DNA of 64,000 nucleotides from Clostridia bacterium (GTDB lineage Bacteria > Bacillota > Clostridia > Oscillospirales > Acutalibacteraceae), in NCBI GenBank assembly GCA_017403185.1, contig JAFQON010000036.1, forward strand, positions 186,001 through 250,000. Reading direction: 5' to 3'. Of this stretch, positions 15,153-24,244 are shown piece after piece. The translations under genes were made by a program, and so were the position numbers. Position 1 is the stretch's first letter; every line of letters begins with the position of its first letter. The notes under the pieces are model-generated. The model saw only the letters and a program-made list of their open reading frames with translations. It ran no database searches and was not told where the DNA came from.

Positions 15153-16271
15153 ATGTTTTACCTTTTACACGGCATACAGCTTGAAAGCAGTGTGCCGCTC
15201 GAATCGTTTGAACCTTTTTTGTCTGACAAAGCCGAAAACATGAAAACGGTTGTTTTCGGTGTTTCAGACGGTGCGTTTTGCGCAGAAAGGTCAGGGTATA
15301 CGGTTGAGCACAAACACATAAATATCACAAAGCTTGATGAAGGCTGGCTTTATTCTTTTCCCGAAGACAGCGTATGCGAGCTTTGGGTTTCCGACGATTA
15401 TTCCGCGATAACCGCTTATAACTCTTTGGCTGAGTTTGACAGCAAAAAGATACTGCCTCTGCTGCGTACGGCGCTTGAATGTGCTGCCGCTGAGCAGGGG
15501 TCGGTGTCGTTACACTCATCCTGCATAAAGCTTGACGGAAAAGCGTTGTGCTTCACGGCGAATTCGGGAGTGGGGAAATCCACAAGAGCCCTGAATTGGG
15601 TTAATGTTCACGGAGCTGAGCTGCTGAGCGGAGACCGCCCGATGATAAAGGCTGACAGCAGCGGAATTTTTGCCTGCGGAGTTCCGTGGGACGGAAAAGA
15701 GCAGATATTTGTCAATGACTGTGTTCCGCTGGCGGCGATTTGCGATATCCGCAGAGGTGAAACAACCCGGGTGAGAAGGCTTTCGTTTAATCAGGCACGC
15801 CGTGTTCTTGCGCAGCAATGCTTTATCCCGATGTGGGATATCGGAGCGGCGGGTGCCGTTATGGCACTCATATCAAAGCTGTGCAGAGAAACTCCCGTTT
15901 ACAGGGTTATCTGCGGGATTGATGAGGAATCGACCCGAAAAGCCAAAGAAATTATTTTTCACCGAAATGAAGAGATAGCAGGGATTGAAGACGATATGAA
16001 AATTAAAAACGGATTTGTACTTAAAAATATTGCGGGCGAAAATATTGTTATGCCTGCAGGCAGCAATATCGGTGCCTTTGACGGAGCGATAGTCCTTAAC
16101 GAGGTTGCTGCATTTATATGGAGTAAAATGGAGGAAAGCGTAAGCAGAAACGAGCTTCTCGGGTTTATACTTTCCGAATTTGATGTTGAAGAAGAAAAGG
16201 CTGCCGCAGATCTGGATGCCCTTATTTCGAAGCTTTCGGATTACGGCGTGATTGAACAAGAAACTACCTGA
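15153..16271 (+). CDS. HPr-kinase-like protein fused to a PqqD/RRE domain, set A
   Basis: A 372-residue fusion. Residues about 1-275 resemble the HprK-type kinase core used in peptide and exopolysaccharide loci: VSLHSS near 121, the P-loop ANSGVGKST (136-144), LLSGDRP near 158 and CGVPWDGK near 176. Residues about 285-370 form a PqqD-like domain (KNGFVLKNIAGENIV, LNEVAAFIWSKM, LISKLSDYGVI), the RiPP recognition element that binds leader peptides. HprK-like kinases in lasso peptide clusters phosphorylate a precursor side chain, so the fusion suggests a kinase that docks on the peptide. ATG 15153 lies 8 bases after the precursor stop without a good ribosome site, so translation is probably coupled. 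Confidence 0.85.
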   Translation: MFYLLHGIQLESSVPLESFEPFLSDKAENMKTVVFGVSDGAFCAERSGYTVEHKHINITKLDEGWLYSFPEDSVCELWVSDDYSAITAYNSLAEFDSKKILPLLRTALECAAAEQGSVSLHSSCIKLDGKALCFTANSGVGKSTRALNWVNVHGAELLSGDRPMIKADSSGIFACGVPWDGKEQIFVNDCVPLAAICDIRRGETTRVRRLSFNQARRVLAQQCFIPMWDIGAAGAVMALISKLCRETPVYRVICGIDEESTRKAKEIIFHRNEEIAGIEDDMKIKNGFVLKNIAGENIVMPAGSNIGAFDGAIVLNEVAAFIWSKMEESVSRNELLGFILSEFDVEEEKAAADLDALISKLSDYGVIEQETT

Positions 16272-16295
16272 TTTTTTACGGAGGCCGGCTGTAAT

Positions 16296-17558
16296 ATGAC
16301 ATATGAATTCCGATATCTGATGCAGCTTTTGGGTTCAGCCTCCACCGGAAAGCCTGCAAATCCGCCTGACCGTGAGCTTGATTGGAGCAGGGTTTTTGAG
16401 CTGACACAGGAGCAGATGCTCGATGAGCTGATTTGGTATGCTTTGAAAACAAACGCCGCACTGAAATGCAGTGAGGATAATTTTCTGTCAGTTGTGCCTG
16501 ACCCGCTGCCTGCAATCATAACCGACAGTGCCGCACGGAGCATGATTGTGTCACTGCTCGAAAAAATGGAGAGCGAAGGCATTCACTCCGTTGTTGTCAA
16601 GGGAATGTCGGTTGCCGACGGCTACGCTTCGCCCGAAGCCCGCATCTCCTCCGATACGGATATACTGATTGCTCCCGAGGATGAAGCAAAGGCTCAGAGG
16701 TTTTTGGCGGCCAACGGCTTCAGGGTTGAGTCCAGATGGGATAACGGGCATCATTTTTCAGCTCACCATCCCCTGATGGGCTTGCTTGAGGTTCACATTC
16801 AGCTTTATGACGATATTGCCGAAGATGTGTGGTTTGCCGATGTTACCGCCGAAGAGCTGATTTGCCAGCAGCACAAAAAGATTTGCACTTCAGACGGTGT
16901 TTATTACACTCTCGGCGATACCGACCACCTTATTTTCATTATTCTGCATATGATAAAGCATTTTATTCTTTGCGGTATGAGCCTGCGCATGATGACCGAT
17001 ACGGCGGTTTTTATGTCATCCAAAAAGGCTTCTCTTGACTTCGGCAGAATGTGGTCGGTTATGAAAAAGCTCAGGTATGACGGATTCCTGAGCTCGGTGC
17101 TCTGGGCAATGGTTGAATACTGCGGATTTTCTGCCGACGATTTTCCCGGGATCGGAGCTTTTGAGCGAGAAAAGGTTGAGCTTATACTTTCGGATGTTGA
17201 AAAAGGCGGATGGCTGGGTAAGAACGACTACTCCGCAAGAAAAGAAAGCTGGCAGGAATACAGCCGTCAGCTTTTTGTAAAGAGAAAAAGCAATATCAGT
17301 TACCATCTGTATATGCTTAATTGGCAGAATACTCTGAAGCTTAAAACATTTTTTCCGCCTAAGGAAAGATTGGTTAAAGATTATCCCGTTCTGAACAGGT
17401 TCCCCCTGCTCATTCCGTTTATCTGGTTACACAGAATAATTTTCAAAAGCATTCCGAGATATATAAAGGCTAAAGAAAAAATAATTTTCAATGAAAATTC
17501 TGTCAGTGCGGAAAGCAAAGAGAGAGTAAATATGTTCCGCACATTGGGAATGCTGTAA
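16296..17558 (+). CDS. PF14907-type nucleotidyltransferase-like protein, set A
   Basis: A 420-residue protein with the signature of the uncharacterized nucleotidyltransferase family: VVVKGMS (about 100-105), SSDTDILI (119-124, the Asp-x-Asp metal pair), then LLEVHIQLYDD near 164-173. Such proteins recur beside HprK-like and PqqD-like genes in peptide and exopolysaccharide loci, and their substrate is not established. The C-terminal half is helical and basic. GGAGG precedes ATG 16296. It is paralogous to the protein at 26834. A role in attaching a nucleotidyl or phosphate-linked group to the peptide or glycan is inference. Confidence 0.8.
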   Translation: MTYEFRYLMQLLGSASTGKPANPPDRELDWSRVFELTQEQMLDELIWYALKTNAALKCSEDNFLSVVPDPLPAIITDSAARSMIVSLLEKMESEGIHSVVVKGMSVADGYASPEARISSDTDILIAPEDEAKAQRFLAANGFRVESRWDNGHHFSAHHPLMGLLEVHIQLYDDIAEDVWFADVTAEELICQQHKKICTSDGVYYTLGDTDHLIFIILHMIKHFILCGMSLRMMTDTAVFMSSKKASLDFGRMWSVMKKLRYDGFLSSVLWAMVEYCGFSADDFPGIGAFEREKVELILSDVEKGGWLGKNDYSARKESWQEYSRQLFVKRKSNISYHLYMLNWQNTLKLKTFFPPKERLVKDYPVLNRFPLLIPFIWLHRIIFKSIPRYIKAKEKIIFNENSVSAESKERVNMFRTLGML

Positions 17559-17593
17559 TTTTTATTGAAATTGATTTTTTGGAGGTGTTGATG

Positions 17594-18325
17594 ATGATTG
17601 ATATTCACTGCCACATTATGCCCGGCGTTGATGACGGCTCGGGAAACATGAGCGATTCAACGGAAATGGCGCAGCTTGCATATAAATCGGGCACAAAAAA
17701 AATAATCGTGACACCTCACTGCAATGTTGACCCGCACAGAAGGAACTTCTGGGATTCCGAGATGGAGAACAGGTTTCTTTCCCTGCAAGCACAGCTGAGG
17801 CTGAAAAACATTCCGGTTGAAATATTCCGGGGGCAGGAGATTTTTCTCTCAGGCGGATTCATTGACGGGCTCAGGCAGGGCAGGTTTATAACGCTTAACG
17901 GCTCGGCATATGTTCTTGCGGAGCTGGATTTCAGAGAAAGCGCCCCGAACGCTTACAGCAAGCTGCACAGGCTTGCCTCTGAAGGGTATGTTCCCGTTGT
18001 TGCTCACCCGGAACGGTATGAATTTGTTCAGGAGCAGCACGATGCCATATATAAAATAAAGGAGACCGGAAGCCTGATACAGGTTAACAAAGGCAGCCTT
18101 AAAGGCTCCTTCGGTTTTCATGCGCAGAAAAAATCTTTTGAGATTATTGATACCCGCCAGGCAGATTTTATTGCCGGTGATGCTCACAGTCAGTACAGCC
18201 GAACCCCTGTTCTTGCGGATGTTCATGAGTTTATCTGCGAGAGGTTTTCTTCGGAGTATGCCGATTTTCTTGTTAAGCACAACCCTCAGAGGGTGCTTGA
18301 TAACGAGAGAATTTACGGCTACTGA
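17594..18325 (+). CDS. CpsB/YwqE-type protein-tyrosine phosphatase
   Basis: A PHP-fold phosphatase of about 243 residues that opens MIDIHCHIMPGVDDGS with the HxH metal motif. It has VTPHCN near 41, FRGQEIF, VVAHPERY near 136 and FIAGDAHS near 195, the pattern of CpsB and YwqE. These manganese-dependent enzymes dephosphorylate bacterial tyrosine kinases that control capsule length, and two such kinases follow. Of the starts, ATG 17594 has the best spacing from GGAGGT (17581-17586); ATG 17591 is also possible. Confidence 0.93.
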   Translation: MIDIHCHIMPGVDDGSGNMSDSTEMAQLAYKSGTKKIIVTPHCNVDPHRRNFWDSEMENRFLSLQAQLRLKNIPVEIFRGQEIFLSGGFIDGLRQGRFITLNGSAYVLAELDFRESAPNAYSKLHRLASEGYVPVVAHPERYEFVQEQHDAIYKIKETGSLIQVNKGSLKGSFGFHAQKKSFEIIDTRQADFIAGDAHSQYSRTPVLADVHEFICERFSSEYADFLVKHNPQRVLDNERIYGY

Positions 18326-18357
18326 TTTTTGCTTTTATGAGAGGACTCTGATTTACC

Positions 18358-19176
18358 ATGAGAATTCTTCGGTTAGCGACCGTTGCACTGTTTGCCGTTA
18401 CACTTTTGATTTTTTCGGTTTTTTTCGTGAGTGAAAAAATCGGAACCGACAGATCACACCCCGTTATTGAGGCTGCGGAGGGTGTGCTTGAGGTTGATGT
18501 TGATGTTACCGACGAGGAGCTGCTTGAAGGTGTTACGGCGTTTGATAAAAAAGACGGAGATATTACTTCGGATATAGTTGTTGAGTCCGTTTCAAGATTT
18601 ATTGAAGGAACAGAGTGTATCGTAACCTATGCCGTTTCGGACAGCGACAACCATGTTGCCAAATGCACCCGTAACATAAGATACAAAAACTATACTCCCC
18701 CGAAGTTTGCAATGAGTGCACCGCTCGTTTATTCCCTTGGGGACACGGTGAACATTCTCGGTTCGGTCGGTGCAAGGGATGTTATTGACGGCAACATAAG
18801 CGATAAGGTTGTTATTTCGGCAACGGATTATAACGACAATGCCGAGGGCGTTTATTCTTTGTCGCTTCAGGTTATGAACAGCAAGGGAGATGCTTCATAT
18901 CTTGATCTCCCCATATATGTTGAAAATATCAGCCTGCTTGCCCCGAAAATTGAGCTTTCGGAATATCTTATATACCTGAAAAAGGGTCAGAAGGCAGACT
19001 TTAATTCCTATGTTTCAAGAATATCCTTCCAAAACGGGGCTGTCGAGGATGCGGCGCTCAGAATATCGACGGACTGTAATTTTGATGTTCCCGGAACATA
19101 CAGCGTTCATTATTACGCGACCCGCGCCGAAGGGCATCAGGGCCACACCGTTCTGACCGTTATTGTAGAGGAGTAA
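18358..19176 (+). CDS. Membrane-anchored protein with DUF5011-like immunoglobulin repeats
   Basis: A 272-residue protein. One N-terminal membrane segment (residues 5-25) is followed by three Ig-like modules of roughly 75-85 residues. The first shows the DUF5011 pattern FDKKDGDITSDIVV and CIVTYAVSDSDNHVAKCTRNI. The second repeats it as ARDVIDGNISDKVVISATDYN with GVYSLSLQV, and the third ends CNFDVPGTYSVHYYATRAEG. Such modules commonly occur in extracellular proteins of Clostridia. Its place between the phosphatase and the Wzz-kinases suggests a surface accessory role in polysaccharide assembly. No enzymatic motif is seen. Confidence 0.7.
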   Translation: MRILRLATVALFAVTLLIFSVFFVSEKIGTDRSHPVIEAAEGVLEVDVDVTDEELLEGVTAFDKKDGDITSDIVVESVSRFIEGTECIVTYAVSDSDNHVAKCTRNIRYKNYTPPKFAMSAPLVYSLGDTVNILGSVGARDVIDGNISDKVVISATDYNDNAEGVYSLSLQVMNSKGDASYLDLPIYVENISLLAPKIELSEYLIYLKKGQKADFNSYVSRISFQNGAVEDAALRISTDCNFDVPGTYSVHYYATRAEGHQGHTVLTVIVEE

Positions 19177-19182
19177 CCCGAC

Positions 19183-20679
19183 TTGAAAAAGATAAATTCT
19201 AAACTGATGCTGTCTTTTGAGTTTCACAGCCTTCTGAAAGATGTGTTATACAATTTCTGGTTGATAATTCTGGCAGCTCTGATTGCCATTATGGGTGTAT
19301 ATATTGCGGAACGGAGCGTATATAAGCCCGAATACACAAGCTCGGCAACCGTTGTTATCAGAGCAAAGGCGAGCACATCGGGCGCATACACCAACTTTTC
19401 GGCTTCATCGGAAATAACCAAGATTTTTTCTGATGTTTTCGTTCAGCCGTCAATGAAGAAGCTTGCAGCAAGAAATATCGGGGAGGACAGCTTTCAGGGC
19501 ACCCTCTCGGCTGCCGTAAACGGAGATACCAACCTCATGACCATAAGCGTTACGGCATCCTCCGCAAAGCTTGCCTATAATCTGCTTTCTTCTGTTCTTG
19601 AAGTGTATCCGCATACCTCCGAGGATATTTTTTCCGATGCGGTTATTGATATTCTTGTTGACCCGCAGATGCCCTCATCACCGTCAAACAAGGTTACCTT
19701 TTCGGCAAGGTGGTCCATTGCACTCATAGCCGCAATGCTGATGGGCGCAGCGATTGTGCTCATATCCCTGCTTCGAGAAACGGTAAAAACTCAGGAAATG
19801 TTTGAGGAATGCGTGGAGTCGAAGCTTATCGGAACGATTATTCACGAGCATCCCCATCTTTCATTCAGGGAGATGCTGCTTAAAAAGAAAAGGGCGCTGC
19901 TGATAAATGATGCCTTTGCAACCCTGAGATTCTCTGAGGACTATCAGAAGATCGCAACAAAGCTTGAATATATGTATCAGAACGGCGGCAATAAAATTTT
20001 TGCAATAACAAGTATTGCCGAAAATGAGGGCAAATCAACCGCTGCCGCCAACATTTCAATTGCTCTTGCGGGCAGAGGTTACCGTGTTATTCTTGCTGAT
20101 TTTGATTTTCATAAGCCCTCAATTTACAAAATATTTGATTTTAAGGACCGTAACGGAGTTGAGCTGTGCGATATTCTTTCGGGCGAAATAAGCTCACGCG
20201 AATTCAAAGCGGAAAGATATAAAAAGAGCAGTCTTTATCTGGCGGTCAGCAGAACCTGCAGAAAAGATTCGTCGGAATGGCTTGACGGCGAAGCAACAAA
20301 CGATGTTATCAACAGGATGCGTGAAGAGGCTGACTTTGTGATTATTGACACGCCGCCCATATCCGTTTCGGCAGATGCAGTCAGCATAATAAAAAAAGCA
20401 GACAAGGCACTGCTCGTAGTCAGAACAGACTGCGTTTCCATTGCCGATATAAACGATACCATAATGTCATCGGCAGAAGCGGGTGCTGAGTTTGCGGGTT
20501 GTCTGTTTAACGATATGCACAAATCCGTTACTCTTCTCGGGCAGATGGGTGCCGACGAAGGCGGATATTACGGGCATAAATACGGTATTTATAAGCACTA
20601 TGCCGACCACAACAGGCAGCTCTTATCCGATGAAAGCTTCCGGAATTACTCCGCAAGCGACAGGTCGGACACTCTGTAA
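19183..20679 (+). CDS. Wzz chain-length determinant fused to a BY-type tyrosine kinase (1)
   Basis: A 498-residue fusion starting at TTG 19183 (AGGAG upstream). The N-terminal Wzz part has membrane segments at about 24-44 and 172-195 enclosing an external region. The cytoplasmic kinase part has Walker A near 277-287 (AENEGKST), Walker A' ILADFDFHKPS and Walker B VIIDTPPI. The tail is tyrosine-rich (GGYYGHKYGIYKHY) and would be the autophosphorylation cluster. The family controls polysaccharide chain length. A Wzz-kinase single chain is usual for proteobacterial Wzc, whereas Firmicutes normally split it (CapA/CapB). Confidence 0.9.
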   Translation: MKKINSKLMLSFEFHSLLKDVLYNFWLIILAALIAIMGVYIAERSVYKPEYTSSATVVIRAKASTSGAYTNFSASSEITKIFSDVFVQPSMKKLAARNIGEDSFQGTLSAAVNGDTNLMTISVTASSAKLAYNLLSSVLEVYPHTSEDIFSDAVIDILVDPQMPSSPSNKVTFSARWSIALIAAMLMGAAIVLISLLRETVKTQEMFEECVESKLIGTIIHEHPHLSFREMLLKKKRALLINDAFATLRFSEDYQKIATKLEYMYQNGGNKIFAITSIAENEGKSTAAANISIALAGRGYRVILADFDFHKPSIYKIFDFKDRNGVELCDILSGEISSREFKAERYKKSSLYLAVSRTCRKDSSEWLDGEATNDVINRMREEADFVIIDTPPISVSADAVSIIKKADKALLVVRTDCVSIADINDTIMSSAEAGAEFAGCLFNDMHKSVTLLGQMGADEGGYYGHKYGIYKHYADHNRQLLSDESFRNYSASDRSDTL

Positions 20680-20769
20680 AATAAGCAGAATACTTTTTAA
20701 AACTAAAACAAAGAAAACGGCTTGAAAAGCGGCCGGCTTCTGAAGTTTTCGGAATGGACAGAATAGTTT

Positions 20770-22236
20770 ATGAGTGTAAGCGAAATAAAAAGCACAAAAA
20801 AGTTTGAAGCCGATTTAACATTTCATCTGAGCGATGTGTGGAAGGGCTTTGTAAAATTCTGGGCAATAGGCGTTGTGCTTGCCGTATTATTCGGAAGCAT
20901 AATGTTTTACAGAAGCTATGTTTCTTTTTCGCCGGTCTACAAAGCCACCGCAACATTCACCGTTCACACGGAAAATGCGACCCTTTCCGGCGACGGAGGG
21001 CTTTCGGCATATTCATTCTACTACGACCGCGGCACGGCTGACCATCTGGCAAGCGTTTTTCCCTATGTTATTCAGAGCAACATTCTCCAGAGGCGTGTCT
21101 GCGAGGATCTGGGAACACAAAATATGCCTGCCGGCGTATCGGCATCCTGTGTTTCGGGCACAAATATGGTAACGCTCACGGCAACGGGAACAGACCCCGA
21201 AATGACATATAAGGTTCTGCTGTCCGTTATTGACAACTATCCCTATGTTACCGAGTATATGATAGGAAACACTCGGATGATTATGATTGCCGAGCCGGAA
21301 ATGCCCGAAACTCCCGTCAACAAGCTTTCGTGGCGTTCATCAACGGCAAAGGGTGCGCTGGTCGGTCTCGGAATAGGCGTGTTCTGGATTTTGCTTTATG
21401 CTGTTCTGAGAAGAACAATACGCACCAAAGAGGATATACGCAAGGAGCTGAATCAGAGCTGCATCGGCATTCTGCCGCAGGTAACATTCAAGCGTCACAA
21501 GAAAAAAATTGACACGAGCATACTCATCAGTAATCCGCTGGTCGGTAATGCCTTCATGGAATCCATGCGATTGCTCAGGGATTCGGTAAGCAACGGTTTA
21601 AAAGAAAACGAAAAGGTGATTATGGTAACAAGCACCGCCCCGGGAGAGGGCAAATCCAGCACGGTTCTCAATCTTGCAGGGATGTTTGCAAAAAACGGCA
21701 GCAGGGTGCTTGTTATTGACGGAGATTTGCGCAATTCGGGAATCAGTAAGATACTCGGAGCACGGGATAACGGAAAATCGGAGAAAAAAAACGGCGCCGC
21801 TTATGAGATTTCAAAGCTTGAGTCGCTCGGAGCAGACCTTTTCTCCTTTAATACCGATGTTCACCATTTGTGGAAAATAATGAGGTCGGAGCATTTCAAA
21901 AGCATTGTTGATTCTTTAAGGGATAAATACGACTATATTTTTATTGATACTCCGCCTTGCGGCACAATTTCGGACGCCACGGCTATGGCGGGAGCTGCGG
22001 ATGCAGCTATTTACATTATAAAGCAGGATACCGTTCTCACCTCAAGCATCCGTAACGGTATCAATACACTGCTGTCAACCGATATCCGGCTTATCGGAAC
22101 GGTTATGAGCATGGCAAGCACCGGCATGGGCGGCTACGGAAATTATTACGGATATGCTTATAACGGATACAAAGGATACGGATACAGATATTCCGAAAAG
22201 CACAAAGTCAAACGAAAACACGGAAAAGAAGTGTAA
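20770..22236 (+). CDS. Wzz chain-length determinant fused to a BY-type tyrosine kinase (2)
   Basis: A 488-residue second fusion with the same layout: membrane segments near 30-48 and 192-212, Walker A TAPGEGKSS near 289-297, Walker A' VLVIDGDLRNS and Walker B IFIDTPPC. The tail is strongly tyrosine/glycine-rich (about ten Tyr between residues 455 and 478) and ends in a lysine-rich stretch. It differs enough from the first kinase that it is an old rather than recent duplicate. It probably acts with the CpsB-like phosphatase and the flippase of the same operon. About 90 bases separate it from the first kinase gene, with no terminator seen. Confidence 0.9.
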   Translation: MSVSEIKSTKKFEADLTFHLSDVWKGFVKFWAIGVVLAVLFGSIMFYRSYVSFSPVYKATATFTVHTENATLSGDGGLSAYSFYYDRGTADHLASVFPYVIQSNILQRRVCEDLGTQNMPAGVSASCVSGTNMVTLTATGTDPEMTYKVLLSVIDNYPYVTEYMIGNTRMIMIAEPEMPETPVNKLSWRSSTAKGALVGLGIGVFWILLYAVLRRTIRTKEDIRKELNQSCIGILPQVTFKRHKKKIDTSILISNPLVGNAFMESMRLLRDSVSNGLKENEKVIMVTSTAPGEGKSSTVLNLAGMFAKNGSRVLVIDGDLRNSGISKILGARDNGKSEKKNGAAYEISKLESLGADLFSFNTDVHHLWKIMRSEHFKSIVDSLRDKYDYIFIDTPPCGTISDATAMAGAADAAIYIIKQDTVLTSSIRNGINTLLSTDIRLIGTVMSMASTGMGGYGNYYGYAYNGYKGYGYRYSEKHKVKRKHGKEV

Positions 22237-22238
22237 GA

Positions 22239-23978
22239 ATGAAAAAACCACGTGAATATGCAGTGCTGTTTAAAAGCATGGCTTCCGAATGGAAGTGGCT
22301 TTTGCGGTATGTCTTTCATTATCGGCTTGAAATTGCATTTTATGTAATAGCCGGAATAATCGGAACCGCTATGGGGCTGGCATCAAGCGTTGCTTCAAAA
22401 TATCTCATAGATGCCGTTGTTGCCCACAGCAGGGATACAATTGCATTTTCGGCGGGGCTTGTTATCGGCCTTGCGGTTTTGCAAACGGTTATTTCTGCCG
22501 TTACATCAAGAATAGCCTCTGTGGTCGGAACGAGAATAAGAAACGAAATCAGAAGTGACATATATGAACACATGGTAAAATCCCAATGGAGAGATATAAA
22601 CAAATTCCATTCGGGAGAGCTGCTTAACCGCCTTGAAGGGGATGTTTCGGCCGTATCGGGCAGCATAATCAGCTTTATACCCAGCGTTTTTACAAGATCA
22701 ATTCAATTTGTGGGCTGTTTGGGCATAGTTCTTTATTATGACCCGACAATGGCAATTTTTGCGTTGCTCAGCGCTCCCTTCTTTTTCTTTTCGTCAAGGT
22801 TTACAACAAAAATGATGCGCAAATATAATAAAGAAAGCAGAGAGATTAACGGCAGGATTCTCTCCTTCGGCGAAGAATCCATGCAGAATCTGCAGACAAT
22901 AAAGGCTTTTGATCTTGTGCGCACATACACAGGCAATTTCAAATCGCTTCTTGAAAATTACAGAAAAATAAAAATCGAGCACGATAAATTTTCAATCGCA
23001 ATGACCCTTATCATGTCGCTTATAGGGCTTGTGGTGTCATATTCCTGCTACGGCTGGGGAGTGTTCCGTTTGTGGCAGGGAGTTATATCATACGGAACAA
23101 TGACCCTGTTTTTGCAGATTTCGGGTAAGCTTACGGGTTCATTTTCTTCGCTTGTATCTCTTGTTCCCGGAGCCGTTTCAATTGCGACGGCGGCGGGCAG
23201 AATAATAGAGGTAACAAGCCTTCCTTTGGAAGAGGACAAGGACCGTGAGCAGGCAGAGGCTCTTATGGAGTCCGCTTGCGAAAACGGCGTAACCGTTCTC
23301 GCCGACGGTGTAAGCTATTCCTATGAAGACGGCAATGAAGAGGTGCTCAGCAATATAGATTTTCGGGTTGAGCCGGGCGAAACCGTTGCTCTGGTAGGTC
23401 AATCCGGTGAAGGAAAAACAACGATTCTGCGCCTTGTTCTCGGGCTTATGAAGCCGAGCGGCGGTGTAATGGAAATGCAGATAAACGGCGAAGCGCTCAG
23501 TATCAGCGACAGCACAAGGCGTTTTTGCTCGTATGTTCCTCAGGATAATGCGGTCTTTTCGGGAACGGTTGCAGATAATCTTCGTGTTGTAAGACCCGAT
23601 GCAACCGACGAGGAGCTGAAGGAGGCCCTTATGATTGCCGATATGTGGGACTACATCAATGAGCAGCCGTTGGGCTTGCAAACGCTTGTGGGTGAAAGAG
23701 GCGTCAATTTTTCGGAAGGGCAGGTTCAGCGAATCTCAATCGCAAGAGCAGTGCTCAGGAAGTCACCCGTTTTGCTTATGGATGAGGCAACCTCTGCTCT
23801 TGATGCGGAAACAGAGGGCAGAGTTCTCAACAATTTAATGAAATCGGATAAAAAAAGAACCTGCATAATTACAACTCACAGACCAAGTATGCTTCAGTAT
23901 TGCGACAGGGTCTACAGGCTTGAAAAGAACGGACATTTATCCGTTTTTACAGAAAACAATCAGGAGATAAAGCAATGA
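22239..23978 (+). CDS. ABC exporter half-transporter (membrane domain plus ATPase), set B
   Basis: A 579-residue half-transporter. Six membrane segments lie in the first 310 residues and the ATPase domain follows: GQSGEGKTT near 386 (Walker A), FSEGQVQRISIARA near 490 (signature with FSEGQ instead of LSGGQ) and VLLMDEATSALD (Walker B). There is no N-terminal C39 peptidase domain, so leader removal would need another protease, such as the small Ser/His peptidases here. Its stop overlaps the PqqD gene by 4 bases, linking it to the peptide-modification set rather than to polysaccharide export. Confidence 0.92.
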   Translation: MKKPREYAVLFKSMASEWKWLLRYVFHYRLEIAFYVIAGIIGTAMGLASSVASKYLIDAVVAHSRDTIAFSAGLVIGLAVLQTVISAVTSRIASVVGTRIRNEIRSDIYEHMVKSQWRDINKFHSGELLNRLEGDVSAVSGSIISFIPSVFTRSIQFVGCLGIVLYYDPTMAIFALLSAPFFFFSSRFTTKMMRKYNKESREINGRILSFGEESMQNLQTIKAFDLVRTYTGNFKSLLENYRKIKIEHDKFSIAMTLIMSLIGLVVSYSCYGWGVFRLWQGVISYGTMTLFLQISGKLTGSFSSLVSLVPGAVSIATAAGRIIEVTSLPLEEDKDREQAEALMESACENGVTVLADGVSYSYEDGNEEVLSNIDFRVEPGETVALVGQSGEGKTTILRLVLGLMKPSGGVMEMQINGEALSISDSTRRFCSYVPQDNAVFSGTVADNLRVVRPDATDEELKEALMIADMWDYINEQPLGLQTLVGERGVNFSEGQVQRISIARAVLRKSPVLLMDEATSALDAETEGRVLNNLMKSDKKRTCIITTHRPSMLQYCDRVYRLEKNGHLSVFTENNQEIKQ

Positions 23979-24244
23979 TTTACAAAGTAAAAGACGGATT
24001 TATTGTGCGCAGGATCGGCAATCAGATTATGGCGGTTCCGGTTGGAAGGCAGACCACGGATATTCACGGAGTAATTGCTTTGAGCAAAAGCGGAGAATTG
24101 CTGTGGAACGCCCTTGTAAGCGGTGCGGATATTGAAGCACTTGCGGATATTCTTACAGAGAATTATGATGTTGACCGTGATACGGCAAAGGCGGATACCG
24201 AGAGATTCCTTGACGGTCTTAAGCAGCAGGGTGCATTGGTATGA
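23975..24244 (+). CDS. PqqD-like RiPP recognition element, stand-alone, set B
   Basis: An 89-residue PqqD-family protein: YKVKDGFIVRRIGNQIMAVPVG (three-strand N-terminus), LSKSGELLWNALVSGADIEALADIL and TERFLDGLKQQGAL (helical part). PqqD-like proteins bind leader peptides and present them to modifying enzymes. It overlaps the ABC gene by 4 bases and the radical SAM gene by 4 bases, strong coupling with both. In set A the equivalent domain is fused to the kinase. Confidence 0.9.
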   Translation: MIYKVKDGFIVRRIGNQIMAVPVGRQTTDIHGVIALSKSGELLWNALVSGADIEALADILTENYDVDRDTAKADTERFLDGLKQQGALV

